Shown here in pieces: positions 15,011 through 22,555 of a DNA stretch of 28,025 nt (position 1 is the first letter of the stretch; every line of letters starts with the position of its first letter). A model generated the notes under the pieces. That model ran no database searches. It worked only from the letters and a program-made list of their open reading frames with translations, and was not told where the DNA came from. The position numbers were made by a program, and so were the translations under genes. This stretch comes from an uncultured Bariatricus sp. (GTDB taxonomy: Bacteria; Bacillota; Clostridia; Lachnospirales; Lachnospiraceae): the NCBI GenBank assembly GCA_934320645.1, contig CAKRFP010000031.1, forward strand, positions 1 through 28,025, written 5' to 3'.

Positions 15011-16606
15011 TTATTTTTTTGAAAAGATATGTTTGATAAAAACATACATTACTATGGCAAATGCCATCAGATATCCAAACGCACCGATTGCCGGAATTCC
15101 CCACAACCTTGGCTGCATATTGGTTGTACAGATAATACTGGAACTGATCAGAAGTGCCATCACCCACAGCCCCATTACAATATTCCGCACCAGCCTCCTG
15201 AGCAGTCTGGAAAGCTCATCCGAAGTATGAAGATCCAGGTTGACTCTGGTCTGTCCTTTCATGTGACCCTGCAGGATGTCTGCTGCAAGGGAAGGAATAT
15301 CCACTGCCTTGTGAAGAGAACGATACAGTCTTTTTGCATCATTCTTCATCTCTTTTTTCCACTGCTCCTTCGTCAGAAAGTTCTCCTTCATCCGTGCCGC
15401 CGCAATCTCAACCATGTTGATCTGCGGACTGATCTCGGCAAGCACACCTTCCATATTGGTGAGTCCTCTTGCAAGCATAGTAAGTCCATGAGGCATGGAA
15501 ATTTTATTTTCCTTCATTACTTCCATCAGATCCTGCATAACTTCCGCAATATCGATATCACCCATATCAACCGTACCATATTTTACCATCAGATTATTGA
15601 TATCTTCATACAGCTTGCTCTGATCCGGCTTTCCGCGGAACTCGCCAAGTGCCATCACCGCTTCCTGGATCAGGCCGATGTCATTCTCTGCCACACCTTT
15701 GACTGCATTGCTTATCTGCTCCCGGTCACGCTCGGTAAGTCTTCCCATCATTCCCATATCGATCCAGACAATCTTGCCATCACGGATACGCACATTGCCC
15801 GGATGCGGATCAGCATGAAAAAAGCCATCCTCCATAACCTGGCGAATGTAATTATCTACAATCTTTGTTCCAATCTCATTCAGATCATAGCCGTTTGCCA
15901 GCAAGTTTTCTTTATCGTTGATCGCAAATCCGTCAATATATTCCATCACCAGCACATGGTTGGTCGTATATTCGCGATAGAGCCGAGGCGTTGCAACAAA
16001 AGCCACATCCTGATTGCGTTGGGCAAATTCTTCCATACTGGCAGCCTCCAGGAGGAAATTCATCTCCTGCTGGGTGACAGTCCAGAGCTCGTCCAGAACC
16101 ATGTTAATATCCACCATGTCCTTGATCGTACCTGGCGGAACCAGCTTTGCCGCTTTGTGGAGCAGGCTGATATCTCTAGACATTACCTTATAGATGCCCT
16201 GCCTCTGAACTTTGACGACAACATCTTCCCCGGTCTTCAGAACCGCCCGGTGAACTTGTGCGATCGACGCCGATCCCAGTGGATGCACATCAATGTTCTG
16301 GAACACTTCGTTCCACTCATAGCCGTAGGACTTGCGGATCACTTCTGCTACCTGTTCAAATGGCATCGGTGTCACCTCGGAATGAAGCCGCATCAGTTCT
16401 TCACAATAGCTTTTCGGAAGAATGTCGGAATGCAGTGACATAATCTGACCAAGCTTAATATAAGTCGGTCCCAGATCCTCCAGGATCAGCCGTAGCTTTT
16501 CCGGGGTAAGTCCACCGGTAATCCCATGTTTTCTGAGGACTGCCGTCATCTCCCGCAGTCTGGAACCGTATTTATTTGACTCTTTTGGCTGGTTTTTATT
16601 ACTCAT
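15011..16606 (-). CDS. ABC1/UbiB (AarF) family atypical kinase
   Basis: A 531-aa membrane-anchored member of the UbiB/COQ8/AarF protein-kinase-like family, which acts as an ATPase in isoprenoid-lipid biology. Signatures: the KxGQ motif YIKLGQ (K51-Q54) followed by SLHSDILP, the Ala-rich loop GSASIAQVH (111-119), the ATP lysine K132, HADPHPGN (264-271) and D283 in IDMG. Two C-terminal transmembrane helices (about 475-525) anchor it. Its ATG overlaps the last codons of the phasin-like gene by 8 bases, so the two are coupled. The organism type is usually quinone-free, so its substrate pathway is uncertain; the undecaprenol/diacylglycerol kinase gene upstream hints at polyprenyl or membrane-lipid metabolism. 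Confidence 0.9.
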   Translation of the reverse strand: MSNKNQPKESNKYGSRLREMTAVLRKHGITGGLTPEKLRLILEDLGPTYIKLGQIMSLHSDILPKSYCEELMRLHSEVTPMPFEQVAEVIRKSYGYEWNEVFQNIDVHPLGSASIAQVHRAVLKTGEDVVVKVQRQGIYKVMSRDISLLHKAAKLVPPGTIKDMVDINMVLDELWTVTQQEMNFLLEAASMEEFAQRNQDVAFVATPRLYREYTTNHVLVMEYIDGFAINDKENLLANGYDLNEIGTKIVDNYIRQVMEDGFFHADPHPGNVRIRDGKIVWIDMGMMGRLTERDREQISNAVKGVAENDIGLIQEAVMALGEFRGKPDQSKLYEDINNLMVKYGTVDMGDIDIAEVMQDLMEVMKENKISMPHGLTMLARGLTNMEGVLAEISPQINMVEIAAARMKENFLTKEQWKKEMKNDAKRLYRSLHKAVDIPSLAADILQGHMKGQTRVNLDLHTSDELSRLLRRLVRNIVMGLWVMALLISSSIICTTNMQPRLWGIPAIGAFGYLMAFAIVMYVFIKHIFSKK

Positions 16607-17042
16607 TCATGCCCTCGTCGCCAGATTCGATTGCTTCGACTTCTTTTGCTGCTTCCTCTGCCGTCTCTGTTTCAACAGTTTCAGCCGTCTCTCCTGTCTG
16701 TTTTACAGCTTCTTCTACTTCTTTTGTTTCTTCTTCTGAAACTGCTACTTCACGTTCATAAATTCTTTCTTTGAGCTGTTCAATCTGCTCCGGTGTCATT
16801 TTGTCAAGCAGCTCATCCAGTTCTTCCGGTGAAGATGTCCTGACAGAAACATTGACATTTTCTTTTACGGTCTTCTTGATATTGTGGCGAAGTTCCTGAT
16901 TCAGAACTTTTCCCTGTTCTACGGCTGCTTCTCCACGTTCCGCCATCTTATCCAGAACTTCTTTTGACTTTTCTGCAGTTACTGCTGCTGTACCAATCCC
17001 TGCAAGTAATACTTTTTTAACTCCATCTCCTAAACTTCCCAT
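16599..17042 (-). CDS. Phasin-like coiled-coil protein, partner of the AarF kinase
   Basis: A 147-aa protein. Its amphipathic N-terminus (MGSLGDGVKKVLLAGIGTAA) is followed by long helical, charged segments; residues 50-72 (IKKTVKENVNVSV) recall the phasin/YqiC-like proteins that precede AarF genes in clostridia, usually called phasin family. The C-terminal 50 residues are almost all Glu, Thr, Val and Ala and look disordered. AAAGGAG precedes the ATG by 9 bases. The stop overlaps the AarF start by 8 bases. True phasins coat polyester granules; here no such pathway is visible, so a membrane-associated adaptor for the kinase is a better guess. Confidence 0.75.
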   Translation of the reverse strand: MGSLGDGVKKVLLAGIGTAAVTAEKSKEVLDKMAERGEAAVEQGKVLNQELRHNIKKTVKENVNVSVRTSSPEELDELLDKMTPEQIEQLKERIYEREVAVSEEETKEVEEAVKQTGETAETVETETAEEAAKEVEAIESGDEGMNE

Positions 17043-17075
17043 AACGTCTATCTCCTTTCACAATTTCAATCTGCT

Positions 17076-17453
17076 TTAAAGTCCAAGGAACGTAAGCCCC
17101 TTTGGCAGAAAAATAATAATCCCGGCGATCGCTGCCATAATTGCTGCGATCAGAACCGCACCTGCTGCTGTATCTTTTGCAATCTTTGCAAGTGGCTTCC
17201 GCTCTTCCGTCACCAGATCGACCACCGCTTCTACTGCGGTATTGACCAGCTCCAGCGCCATGATAAGCCCAAAAAGCGTCAGGCAGATGCACCATTCCAG
17301 CGATGAGATCTTCAATATCACTCCGGCAATCACTACCAGAACCGCTGCCGCACAGTGAATCTTCATATTCCGCTCTTTTTTGATACAGGTACCAATTCCT
17401 TCAAATGCGTATCCAAAACTTTTATAGAGCGGATCTTTCTTCTGACTGTCCAT
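17076..17453 (-). CDS. dgkA: Diacylglycerol/undecaprenol kinase family protein
   Basis: A 125-aa integral membrane kinase of the DgkA family, with three transmembrane helices (about 36-52, 54-78, 97-117). The signature ELVNTAVEAVVDL (68-80) includes the catalytic-site glutamates E68 and E75 and N71; KDTAAGAVL follows at 93-101. In Gram-positive bacteria these enzymes mainly phosphorylate undecaprenol, recycling the cell-wall lipid carrier, so that is the likely substrate. AGGTGA lies 7 bases before the ATG. It heads the operon dgkA-phasin-aarF-glgB, with a 33-base gap to the next gene. Confidence 0.9.
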   Translation of the reverse strand: MDSQKKDPLYKSFGYAFEGIGTCIKKERNMKIHCAAAVLVVIAGVILKISSLEWCICLTLFGLIMALELVNTAVEAVVDLVTEERKPLAKIAKDTAAGAVLIAAIMAAIAGIIIFLPKGLTFLGL

Positions 17454-17577
17454 ATTTCATCACCTGCTTCTTATTATTGTCTTTATTTTACCAAATCAGC
17501 TCTATAATAACCAGTCTTTTCCGTATTTTCTTTCTATACAATCTGTAAAAATTGTAAATTTGTATTTGTATAATGCA

Positions 17578-17602
17578 AGAGTCAAAATTCACTTTTGACT
17601 CT
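17578..17602. repeat. Perfect 10-bp hairpin upstream of the dgkA operon
   Basis: AGAGTCAAAA (17578-17587) and TTTTGACTCT (17593-17602) form a perfect stem with a 5-base loop. No T-run follows on the minus strand. A -35/-10-like pair (TTGCAT, 16 bases, TACAAT) begins just downstream on the minus strand, so it may be an operator for the dgkA operon or a second part of the terminator above. Confidence 0.5.
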
Positions 17603-17616
17603 CACATCATTTGTAT

Positions 17617-17654
17617 TGAAAAAAGCGGAAATACCATTTCTGATATTTCCGCTT
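17617..17654 (-). terminator. Intrinsic terminator of the 84-aa membrane protein gene
   Basis: On the minus strand AAGCGGAAATA (17654-17644) pairs perfectly with TATTTCCGCTT (17633-17623) and is followed by TTTTTC. It lies just past the stop at 17668. Confidence 0.85.
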
Positions 17655-17667
17655 CTCTGTCTGTTTA

Positions 17668-17922
17668 TTATATCTCTAATTCATCCAGCGTTGTTTCCGC
17701 ATTCATCGCAAAAAGTACACCTCCGAGGAATCCCGGGAAAACAATCGCATACCCTGCAAATATGATCAGCCAGGATATTCCTTTTAACGCCACCAGACTG
17801 ACAACTCCCCAAAGTGCTGCACCTATAACACCCCACAATAATGCATTCGTCAGCAGAAACCATCCAGTCATACTCTTTTTCCCATATTTTTTATTCTTCC
17901 AGAAATCCCACAGTTTTCTCAT
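17668..17922 (-). CDS. Small two-helix membrane protein, unknown function
   Basis: An 84-aa protein with a basic N-terminus (MRKLWDFWKNKKYGKK), two hydrophobic helices (about 19-45 and 49-73) and a short acidic tail. I do not recognise a family. AAAGGAAG lies at ribosome-site distance before the ATG, and a clear terminator follows, so it is its own unit. The upstream 90 bases contain 11-base-phased TTAACA and TTTACA repeats like a Pho box (see that entry), so phosphate control is conceivable. Confidence 0.65.
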   Translation of the reverse strand: MRKLWDFWKNKKYGKKSMTGWFLLTNALLWGVIGAALWGVVSLVALKGISWLIIFAGYAIVFPGFLGGVLFAMNAETTLDELEI

Positions 17923-17952
17923 TTTACATCTTCCTTTCCCAATTCCTTACCT

Positions 17953-18015
17953 TTAACAGAATCTTAACAAAGGTATGTAAAATCCAAAGGATCCGCTATG
18001 TAAAATCTATGTAAG
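17953..18015. promoter_or_regulatory. Pho-box-like phased repeats upstream of the 84-aa gene
   Basis: On the plus strand TTAACA occurs at 17953 and 17964, exactly 11 bases apart. On the minus strand CTTACA (18015-18010) and TTTACA (18004-17999) are also 11 bases apart, and a third TTTACA lies at 17981-17976, 23 bases further on. PhoP boxes in Bacillus are TT(A/C/T)ACA hexamers with 11-base phasing. The match is suggestive; chance in AT-rich DNA is possible. Confidence 0.35.
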
Positions 18016-18018
18016 AAT

Positions 18019-19359
18019 TTAAATCACCTGATGCTTCAGCCACTTTCTGCTGTGGAATCTCCACGAAAAAATAATCCCACGAAGTGTCCAGTCTGAAAAC
18101 ATTCCGATCCACACGCCCATCGCTCCGACGCCAACTACCCGGATCATAAATACGCTGAGACAAAAACGACACAGCCACATGGTCGTGCAGGATGTGAGCA
18201 TTGAAAATTTCACATCTCCTGCTGCCCGCAGACCATATCCCGGAATAAATGCCATTATCCATACCAGTGGTTTTACAATCGTGATCCACATCGTCATATG
18301 GACACACATATCCGCACTTTCTTTTTCCATACCTCCAAGGATCGTGATCGGTTTTGTCAGCGCAAATACACTCAGACAGCTGATGATCAGAATCACTTCC
18401 GCAATCATACAAAGCTTTTTGATATAATAAACCGCTTCATCTTTTCTGCCAGCCCCAATACACTGTCCAACAATCGTCATCAGCCCAACTCCGACTCCGA
18501 TTGCTGCAATTCCGTTCAGATTTTCCAGAATACTCGTCATTGCCTGTGCCGCGATTGCCACTGTGCCGAGCGTGGATACAGAGGACTGAATCGCAAGCTT
18601 TCCGAGCTGGAACATACTGTTCTCTACCCCTGACGGGATACCGATACTCAGAATTCTCCGGATCATCCGGAAGTCCGGACGGATTTTCAGATAATCACGC
18701 ACCACGATCGGCTGCCTGTCCTGACGCAGCTGGACCAGAACTACAACTGCACAGAAAACACGTGAAATCAGAGTTGCAAGTGCTGCCCCTGCAACACCCA
18801 TATGAAATCCCCAGATCAGCATTGCATTTCCTGCAATGTTCATCACATTGGATATCATGGAAATGAGCATCGGACCTTTGGTATTGTCCTGTGCCCTGAA
18901 AATCGATGCTGCCGAATCATAAGCCGCGATAAACGGAAAGGACAGTGCCGTGTAGAAGAAATAAATTTCCGACGCGCGCATGACCTCTGCCTCCACTGAT
19001 CCAAAGATCAGCCGTAGCATCGGCTTTTGGAAAACAAGACAGATCAGGCTGATCACAACCGAAATTGCCGTAATTATAAACAGCACCTGTCTTGCGGACT
19101 CATTTGCCTTCTTCACATTCTTCTGCCCGATATACTGTGCACAGACGATCGCACCTCCTGCCGCCAGCGCAGAAAACGCCTGAATCACCAGCACATTGAT
19201 CGAGTCCACCAGCGATACCGCCGAAATCGCCGCCGATCCCACATTGCTTACCATCATCGTGTCCGCAGTTCCCATGATGGAGTTCAGAAGCTGTTCCAGA
19301 ACAACCGGTATCAGAAGACCTGCGATCATTTTATTTGTGAACATATGCTTTTGTTCCAT
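18019..19359 (-). CDS. MATE family efflux transporter
   Basis: A 446-aa multidrug and toxic compound extrusion protein with about 12 transmembrane helices in two six-helix bundles, exporting drugs or metabolites in exchange for Na+ or H+. The N-terminal half carries family features: PVVLEQLLNSIMGTADTMMV (18-37), then ALAAGGAIVCAQYIGQ (64-79). The second half repeats the pattern with IGIPSGVENSMFQLGKL and IGVGVGLMTIVGQCIGAG. Length is normal. The AAAGGGG before the ATG is rather distant (about 12 bases). A candidate promoter lies at 19440-19468. Substrate cannot be predicted. Confidence 0.93.
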   Translation of the reverse strand: MEQKHMFTNKMIAGLLIPVVLEQLLNSIMGTADTMMVSNVGSAAISAVSLVDSINVLVIQAFSALAAGGAIVCAQYIGQKNVKKANESARQVLFIITAISVVISLICLVFQKPMLRLIFGSVEAEVMRASEIYFFYTALSFPFIAAYDSAASIFRAQDNTKGPMLISMISNVMNIAGNAMLIWGFHMGVAGAALATLISRVFCAVVVLVQLRQDRQPIVVRDYLKIRPDFRMIRRILSIGIPSGVENSMFQLGKLAIQSSVSTLGTVAIAAQAMTSILENLNGIAAIGVGVGLMTIVGQCIGAGRKDEAVYYIKKLCMIAEVILIISCLSVFALTKPITILGGMEKESADMCVHMTMWITIVKPLVWIMAFIPGYGLRAAGDVKFSMLTSCTTMWLCRFCLSVFMIRVVGVGAMGVWIGMFSDWTLRGIIFSWRFHSRKWLKHQVI

Positions 19360-19439
19360 TTTCTTTTGACGCCCCTTTACCTACTGCTTCTCTTTTCTTT
19401 CATTCCTGATTTGAAATCATTTTTTAAGTCACCTTTGCC

Positions 19440-19468
19440 ATTATGGTCTTTTTAATCTCATAATGCAA
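19440..19468 (-). promoter_or_regulatory. Candidate promoter of the MATE gene
   Basis: On the minus strand TTGCAT (19468-19463), 17 bases, CATAAT (19445-19440). The same segment read on the plus strand gives TTGCCA (19435-19440), 18 bases, CATAAT, so it may serve both divergent genes. CATTATG/CATAATG form a small dyad here. Confidence 0.4.
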
Positions 19469-19623
19469 GTATTTTTTGTCATACATAATTCTTCCTTCTA
19501 TCCATGTCTCTTCCTGTCCTGCATACTTTCCATCTGTCTGCACATACTACTCTTATCCTGCCCGGCAGCTTTTTAAGATTTTATCTTCTTCTGCCATATG
19601 GCATATCAATTAAGGAGGTTTCC

Positions 19624-19836
19624 ATGAAAAAAGAAAAACATTCTGAGATTTTATCTCGCGAAAAATCCAATCAGGAGATCATTGATTCCTACGATTATCT
19701 TTCCAATGCGGCATCTGCGCAAGACTGCACCGGACTGATTCCTTCCGGACCTGCAAGTAAAGCAGAACTGGAATCTTACGAAGAAGTCTATCATTATCAG
19801 CCGCCAAAAATTGATCCGGATAATACTGCCACCTAA
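19624..19836 (+). CDS. Small 70-aa protein, unknown function
   Basis: A 70-aa soluble protein rich in Ser, Glu and Tyr, with no membrane segment or cysteine pair. The frame is open upstream to 19504, but TAAGGAGG sits 5 bases before the ATG at 19624, an ideal ribosome site, and the upstream part reads like non-coding DNA. The middle (SYDYLSNAASAQDCTGLIP) and C-terminus (SYEEVYHYQPPKID) look like conserved motifs of a small Lachnospiraceae family whose role I do not know. It is transcribed convergently to the metallophosphoesterase gene, with a hairpin between. Confidence 0.65.
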   Translation: MKKEKHSEILSREKSNQEIIDSYDYLSNAASAQDCTGLIPSGPASKAELESYEEVYHYQPPKIDPDNTAT

Positions 19837-19860
19837 AATGTCCTGTCGCATCTGCCAAGT

Positions 19861-19908
19861 AAATAAGGAACAGCCCAGACATTTTGCCAGAAACTGTTCC
19901 TCTTATTT
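19861..19908. terminator. Hairpin between convergent genes
   Basis: AAATAAGGAACAG (19861-19873) pairs with CTGTTCCTCTTATTT (19894-19908), with a 2-base bulge and a 20-base loop. The AT-rich base of the stem supplies a short U-run in either direction. Confidence 0.6.
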
Positions 19909-19943
19909 ACGCAATCAGTACGTCCAAGTCCGGGATTTTCTCC

Positions 19944-20642
19944 CTATTCCAGAATCAATTCCGGCTTAAACTTCAGATAATCCCCCGATACCAGTTTATA
20001 TTCAATTCCATTTACATATCCCTTGAAGCTGTCATCGAACCGTTCCTTCCCGTGGCAGTGTGAATAGATCACCTTTTCTGCACCATATTCCTCTGCCATC
20101 CGGGTAAACGGACTCTCTTCCTCTCCGATCGATGTCGACGGATAATGCAGAAACATGATAAACTTCTGGTATCCTGCCTTTTTCGCCATTTCAAAAGAGA
20201 CCCTCAGGCGCTCGATCTCCCGGCTGCGCAGCTTTTCAAAATGTTCGATCGTATCTTTCCCTTCATAACAGTAACCCTTTGTCCCAACCAAGGCATACTC
20301 GTCATAAGCATAAAAATTATTCTGGAGAAATTCCAGACGCCCTGCAAACAGCTCATTCAGCCGCGCTGTCTTCTTCGCATCCCAGAACATATCATGATTC
20401 CCACGAAGCAGAATCTTTCTTCCCGGCAGGTTCTCAATAAATTCCAGATCCTCCCGGCATTCTTCCAGGTTCCGCCCCCAGGAATGATCGCCTGTGATCA
20501 CAAGTGTATCCGCCGATCTGATTCTTTTCCTGCAATATTTCTCTATCTTCTTTTCATGGTCTTTCCATTCCTGTCCGAAAATGTCCATCGGCTTATCCAC
20601 AGAAAAAGACAAATGGAAATCGCCCATTGCATAAAGTGCCAT
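19944..20642 (-). CDS. Metallophosphoesterase (calcineurin-like)
   Basis: A 232-aa cytoplasmic phosphoesterase with two metal ions. The motif set is complete: D8-x-H10 in GDFHLS, G51-D52-H53 in ITGDHSWG, G81-N82-H83-D84 in LRGNHD, H166 in FLHYPS, and H195/H197 in YSHCHG. This sub-group in clostridia has no agreed substrate; a phosphodiester or nucleotide target is possible. The upstream LOG gene stop lies 4 bases before this ATG and is part of the AGGGGAG ribosome site, so translation is probably coupled. Confidence 0.88.
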   Translation of the reverse strand: MALYAMGDFHLSFSVDKPMDIFGQEWKDHEKKIEKYCRKRIRSADTLVITGDHSWGRNLEECREDLEFIENLPGRKILLRGNHDMFWDAKKTARLNELFAGRLEFLQNNFYAYDEYALVGTKGYCYEGKDTIEHFEKLRSREIERLRVSFEMAKKAGYQKFIMFLHYPSTSIGEEESPFTRMAEEYGAEKVIYSHCHGKERFDDSFKGYVNGIEYKLVSGDYLKFKPELILE

Positions 20643-20646
20643 CTGA

Positions 20647-21180
20647 TCACTCCCCTACAAGTTCTCTAATCTCAGAAAGACTTTCTGCAAAATAAATCCC
20701 CTGCTGCCGTTCCTTAGAAGACAGCCCCATCTGAATCATATGCTCCAGAAGCTCTTTCATACTGTCATAGTATCCATTCAGATTATAAAAAATACATGGT
20801 GCATCCATCTGCTTTAACGATACCTGGGACATCACTTCTGCAATCTCTTCCAGGGTTCCGGTTCCACCCGGAAATGCAATGAATGCCTCCCCAAGTTCCA
20901 TCATTTTCACCTTACGCTCGAAGATGTCCTTTGTCACGATCAGCTCCGTCAGTCCTTCATACTGAAAATCCTGTTCGATAAACATCTGCGGCTCCACACC
21001 GATCACGCTGCCGCCTGCTTCAAGGACACTTCCTGCGAGTTCGCCCATAAGACCTGTCTTTGAACCGCCATAAACCAGTGTATGTCCGTTTTCACCAATC
21101 CATATGCCAAGCTCTTTGACTGCTTCCTTTAAAGAAGGATCATTTCCTTCATTTGCGCCAAGATAAACGGTAATCTTCAT
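20647..21180 (-). CDS. LOG family protein (TIGR00730)
   Basis: A 177-aa Rossmann-type protein of the LOG/lysine-decarboxylase-like family, whose members hydrolyse nucleoside 5'-monophosphates to base and ribose 5-phosphate. Diagnostic motifs: YGGSKTGLMGELA (37-49), the catalytic R89-K90 in FERKVKMMELGEAFIAFPGG, and PGGTGTLEE (104-112). Plant LOG enzymes make cytokinins; bacterial members act as nucleotide phosphoribohydrolases of unclear purpose. GAGG lies 8 bases before the ATG. It is the middle of three packed genes with gaps of 3 and 4 bases. Confidence 0.92.
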   Translation of the reverse strand: MKITVYLGANEGNDPSLKEAVKELGIWIGENGHTLVYGGSKTGLMGELAGSVLEAGGSVIGVEPQMFIEQDFQYEGLTELIVTKDIFERKVKMMELGEAFIAFPGGTGTLEEIAEVMSQVSLKQMDAPCIFYNLNGYYDSMKELLEHMIQMGLSSKERQQGIYFAESLSEIRELVGE

Positions 21181-21183
21181 CTT

Positions 21184-21444
21184 CTATTCCTCATCAAAAT
21201 CTACTTCAAATACGCCTTCCGGTGTCTTCATGGTCAGGATTCCAAGATTAAAATCATCATCCTGAATCGTGATATGATATTCAAACACGACATCATCATC
21301 AAATTTGGAAAGTAAAATATATTCTCCATTTTCCTTTCCTTCAATCTGATCACAGATATCATCATATACATCCTCTCCGGAAATCAGTCTCGGATATCCG
21401 GATGATTTAATTTTCTTTTCGATTGCTTCATATAATTCGTTCAT
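21184..21444 (-). CDS. Small acidic protein, unknown function
   Basis: An 86-aa acidic soluble protein with a predicted helix (1-14) followed by beta-rich sequence: EYILLSKFDDDVVFEYHITI, then ILTMKTPEGVFEVDFDEE. The strands and D/E runs suggest a small beta-sheet domain that might bind metal or a basic partner. I do not recognise the family. It begins the operon with the LOG protein and the metallophosphoesterase, 3 bases before the LOG gene. Confidence 0.7.
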   Translation of the reverse strand: MNELYEAIEKKIKSSGYPRLISGEDVYDDICDQIEGKENGEYILLSKFDDDVVFEYHITIQDDDFNLGILTMKTPEGVFEVDFDEE

Positions 21445-21555
21445 GCTTTAATCTCACTTTCTTTTTTCATTTTACGCTGTTCTTTTTACCTGAATTGGCT
21501 CGTACATCTTCTCTTCAAATTGCGCCTTTGACTTCTGCCACTTTCATAACCTGTT

Positions 21556-22512
21556 CTATTTTGACCAGGTCGGTTCTTCGTTCCCGGTATACTCAAACCT
21601 GCCATCATTTTTCTCTTCCAGTGCTTTGATCATATGATAGGTATACTCATTATACGGCACCGGGATTCCAAGTTCCTCTCCCATCCGCACAAGCGCACCG
21701 GAAAACATATCAATTTCCGTATGGCGTCCGGCATCCAGATCCTGCAAGGTAGAGTATCTGGCTGATGGCGGAACTGCGCTTCCGCGTCCAGATGAACTTT
21801 CCGTCTTACTCATATCGATTCCTTTTGCCTTCGCTACCGCTTCCAGCTCTCTTTTTAATCCGTCACTGATTGCTTTCATATGAACACTGTCACGATAACA
21901 TCCAACACCTGCTCCCAGAATCGCCTGCGGCAGATTGCTGCACACATTCAGACGGAACTTGCACCAGATTTCTTCCTGAATATATTCGGTTGACCGAAAA
22001 TGAATCCCAGTATCCTTAAACAGCTCTTCCACCGCTTTCACACGCTCACTGTCAAACGGTGCAGATGGTTCTCCAAAAATAATTCCAAGTGTAGTCGGTG
22101 GATCAAAATGATAACCGTCTTCTTCTTTGTGTGAAGCTACTTTGATCAGTGCCGGTAACACATGCTCCATTCCCACTGTTCTGCCAATGATCTCTTCGCT
22201 GTCAACACCGTTCATCAGACTCATGATCGCCGTATGCTCGCCTGTTACTTTTTGTATACTCTCCAAAGCACCTTCCAGTGAACCGTATTTCAAAGCAACC
22301 ACCATCAGATTCACATCATGTGCCTCATCCGGAGTCCACACCTCCGGATGGTAAGTCTTGCCATTGATCGCACATCCGTTCTTTTTCAGACGTTCTGCTC
22401 TTTCTCCTTCAGCAATCACTCCAAGCCGGATATCTGATTTTTCAGAAAGACCCCAGATCACATAAGAGCCTACTGCTCCCGCACCTAAAACTGCAACTGA
22501 TTTTATCTTCAT
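21556..22512 (-). CDS. panE: 2-dehydropantoate 2-reductase (ketopantoate reductase)
   Basis: Reduces 2-dehydropantoate to pantoate with NADPH, in coenzyme A synthesis. The 318-aa protein has the nucleotide-binding GAGAVGSYV (10-18), the ALKYGSLEGAL/LMNGV pair of the ApbA N-domain, and the C-terminal helical domain with IQEEIWCKFRLNVCSN, where the lysine is the likely catalytic residue, and SARYSTLQDLDAGRHTEID. Length is normal. No panB or panC is nearby, and the paralogous family also includes enzymes with other 2-keto acid substrates, so the role is assigned by family only. GAGGTGA lies 8 bases before the ATG. Confidence 0.85.
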   Translation of the reverse strand: MKIKSVAVLGAGAVGSYVIWGLSEKSDIRLGVIAEGERAERLKKNGCAINGKTYHPEVWTPDEAHDVNLMVVALKYGSLEGALESIQKVTGEHTAIMSLMNGVDSEEIIGRTVGMEHVLPALIKVASHKEEDGYHFDPPTTLGIIFGEPSAPFDSERVKAVEELFKDTGIHFRSTEYIQEEIWCKFRLNVCSNLPQAILGAGVGCYRDSVHMKAISDGLKRELEAVAKAKGIDMSKTESSSGRGSAVPPSARYSTLQDLDAGRHTEIDMFSGALVRMGEELGIPVPYNEYTYHMIKALEEKNDGRFEYTGNEEPTWSK

Positions 22513-22555
22513 CTTCTCTCACCTCGAAAATTTTCTATTTTTCTGTTTTCCCGGA

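Noticed and set aside
15029..16438. Long plus-strand open frame of 469 codons
   Set aside because: Antisense to the aarF-like gene. It is rich in His, Cys and Gln and has no ribosome site or family match; the minus-strand frame has all UbiB motifs.
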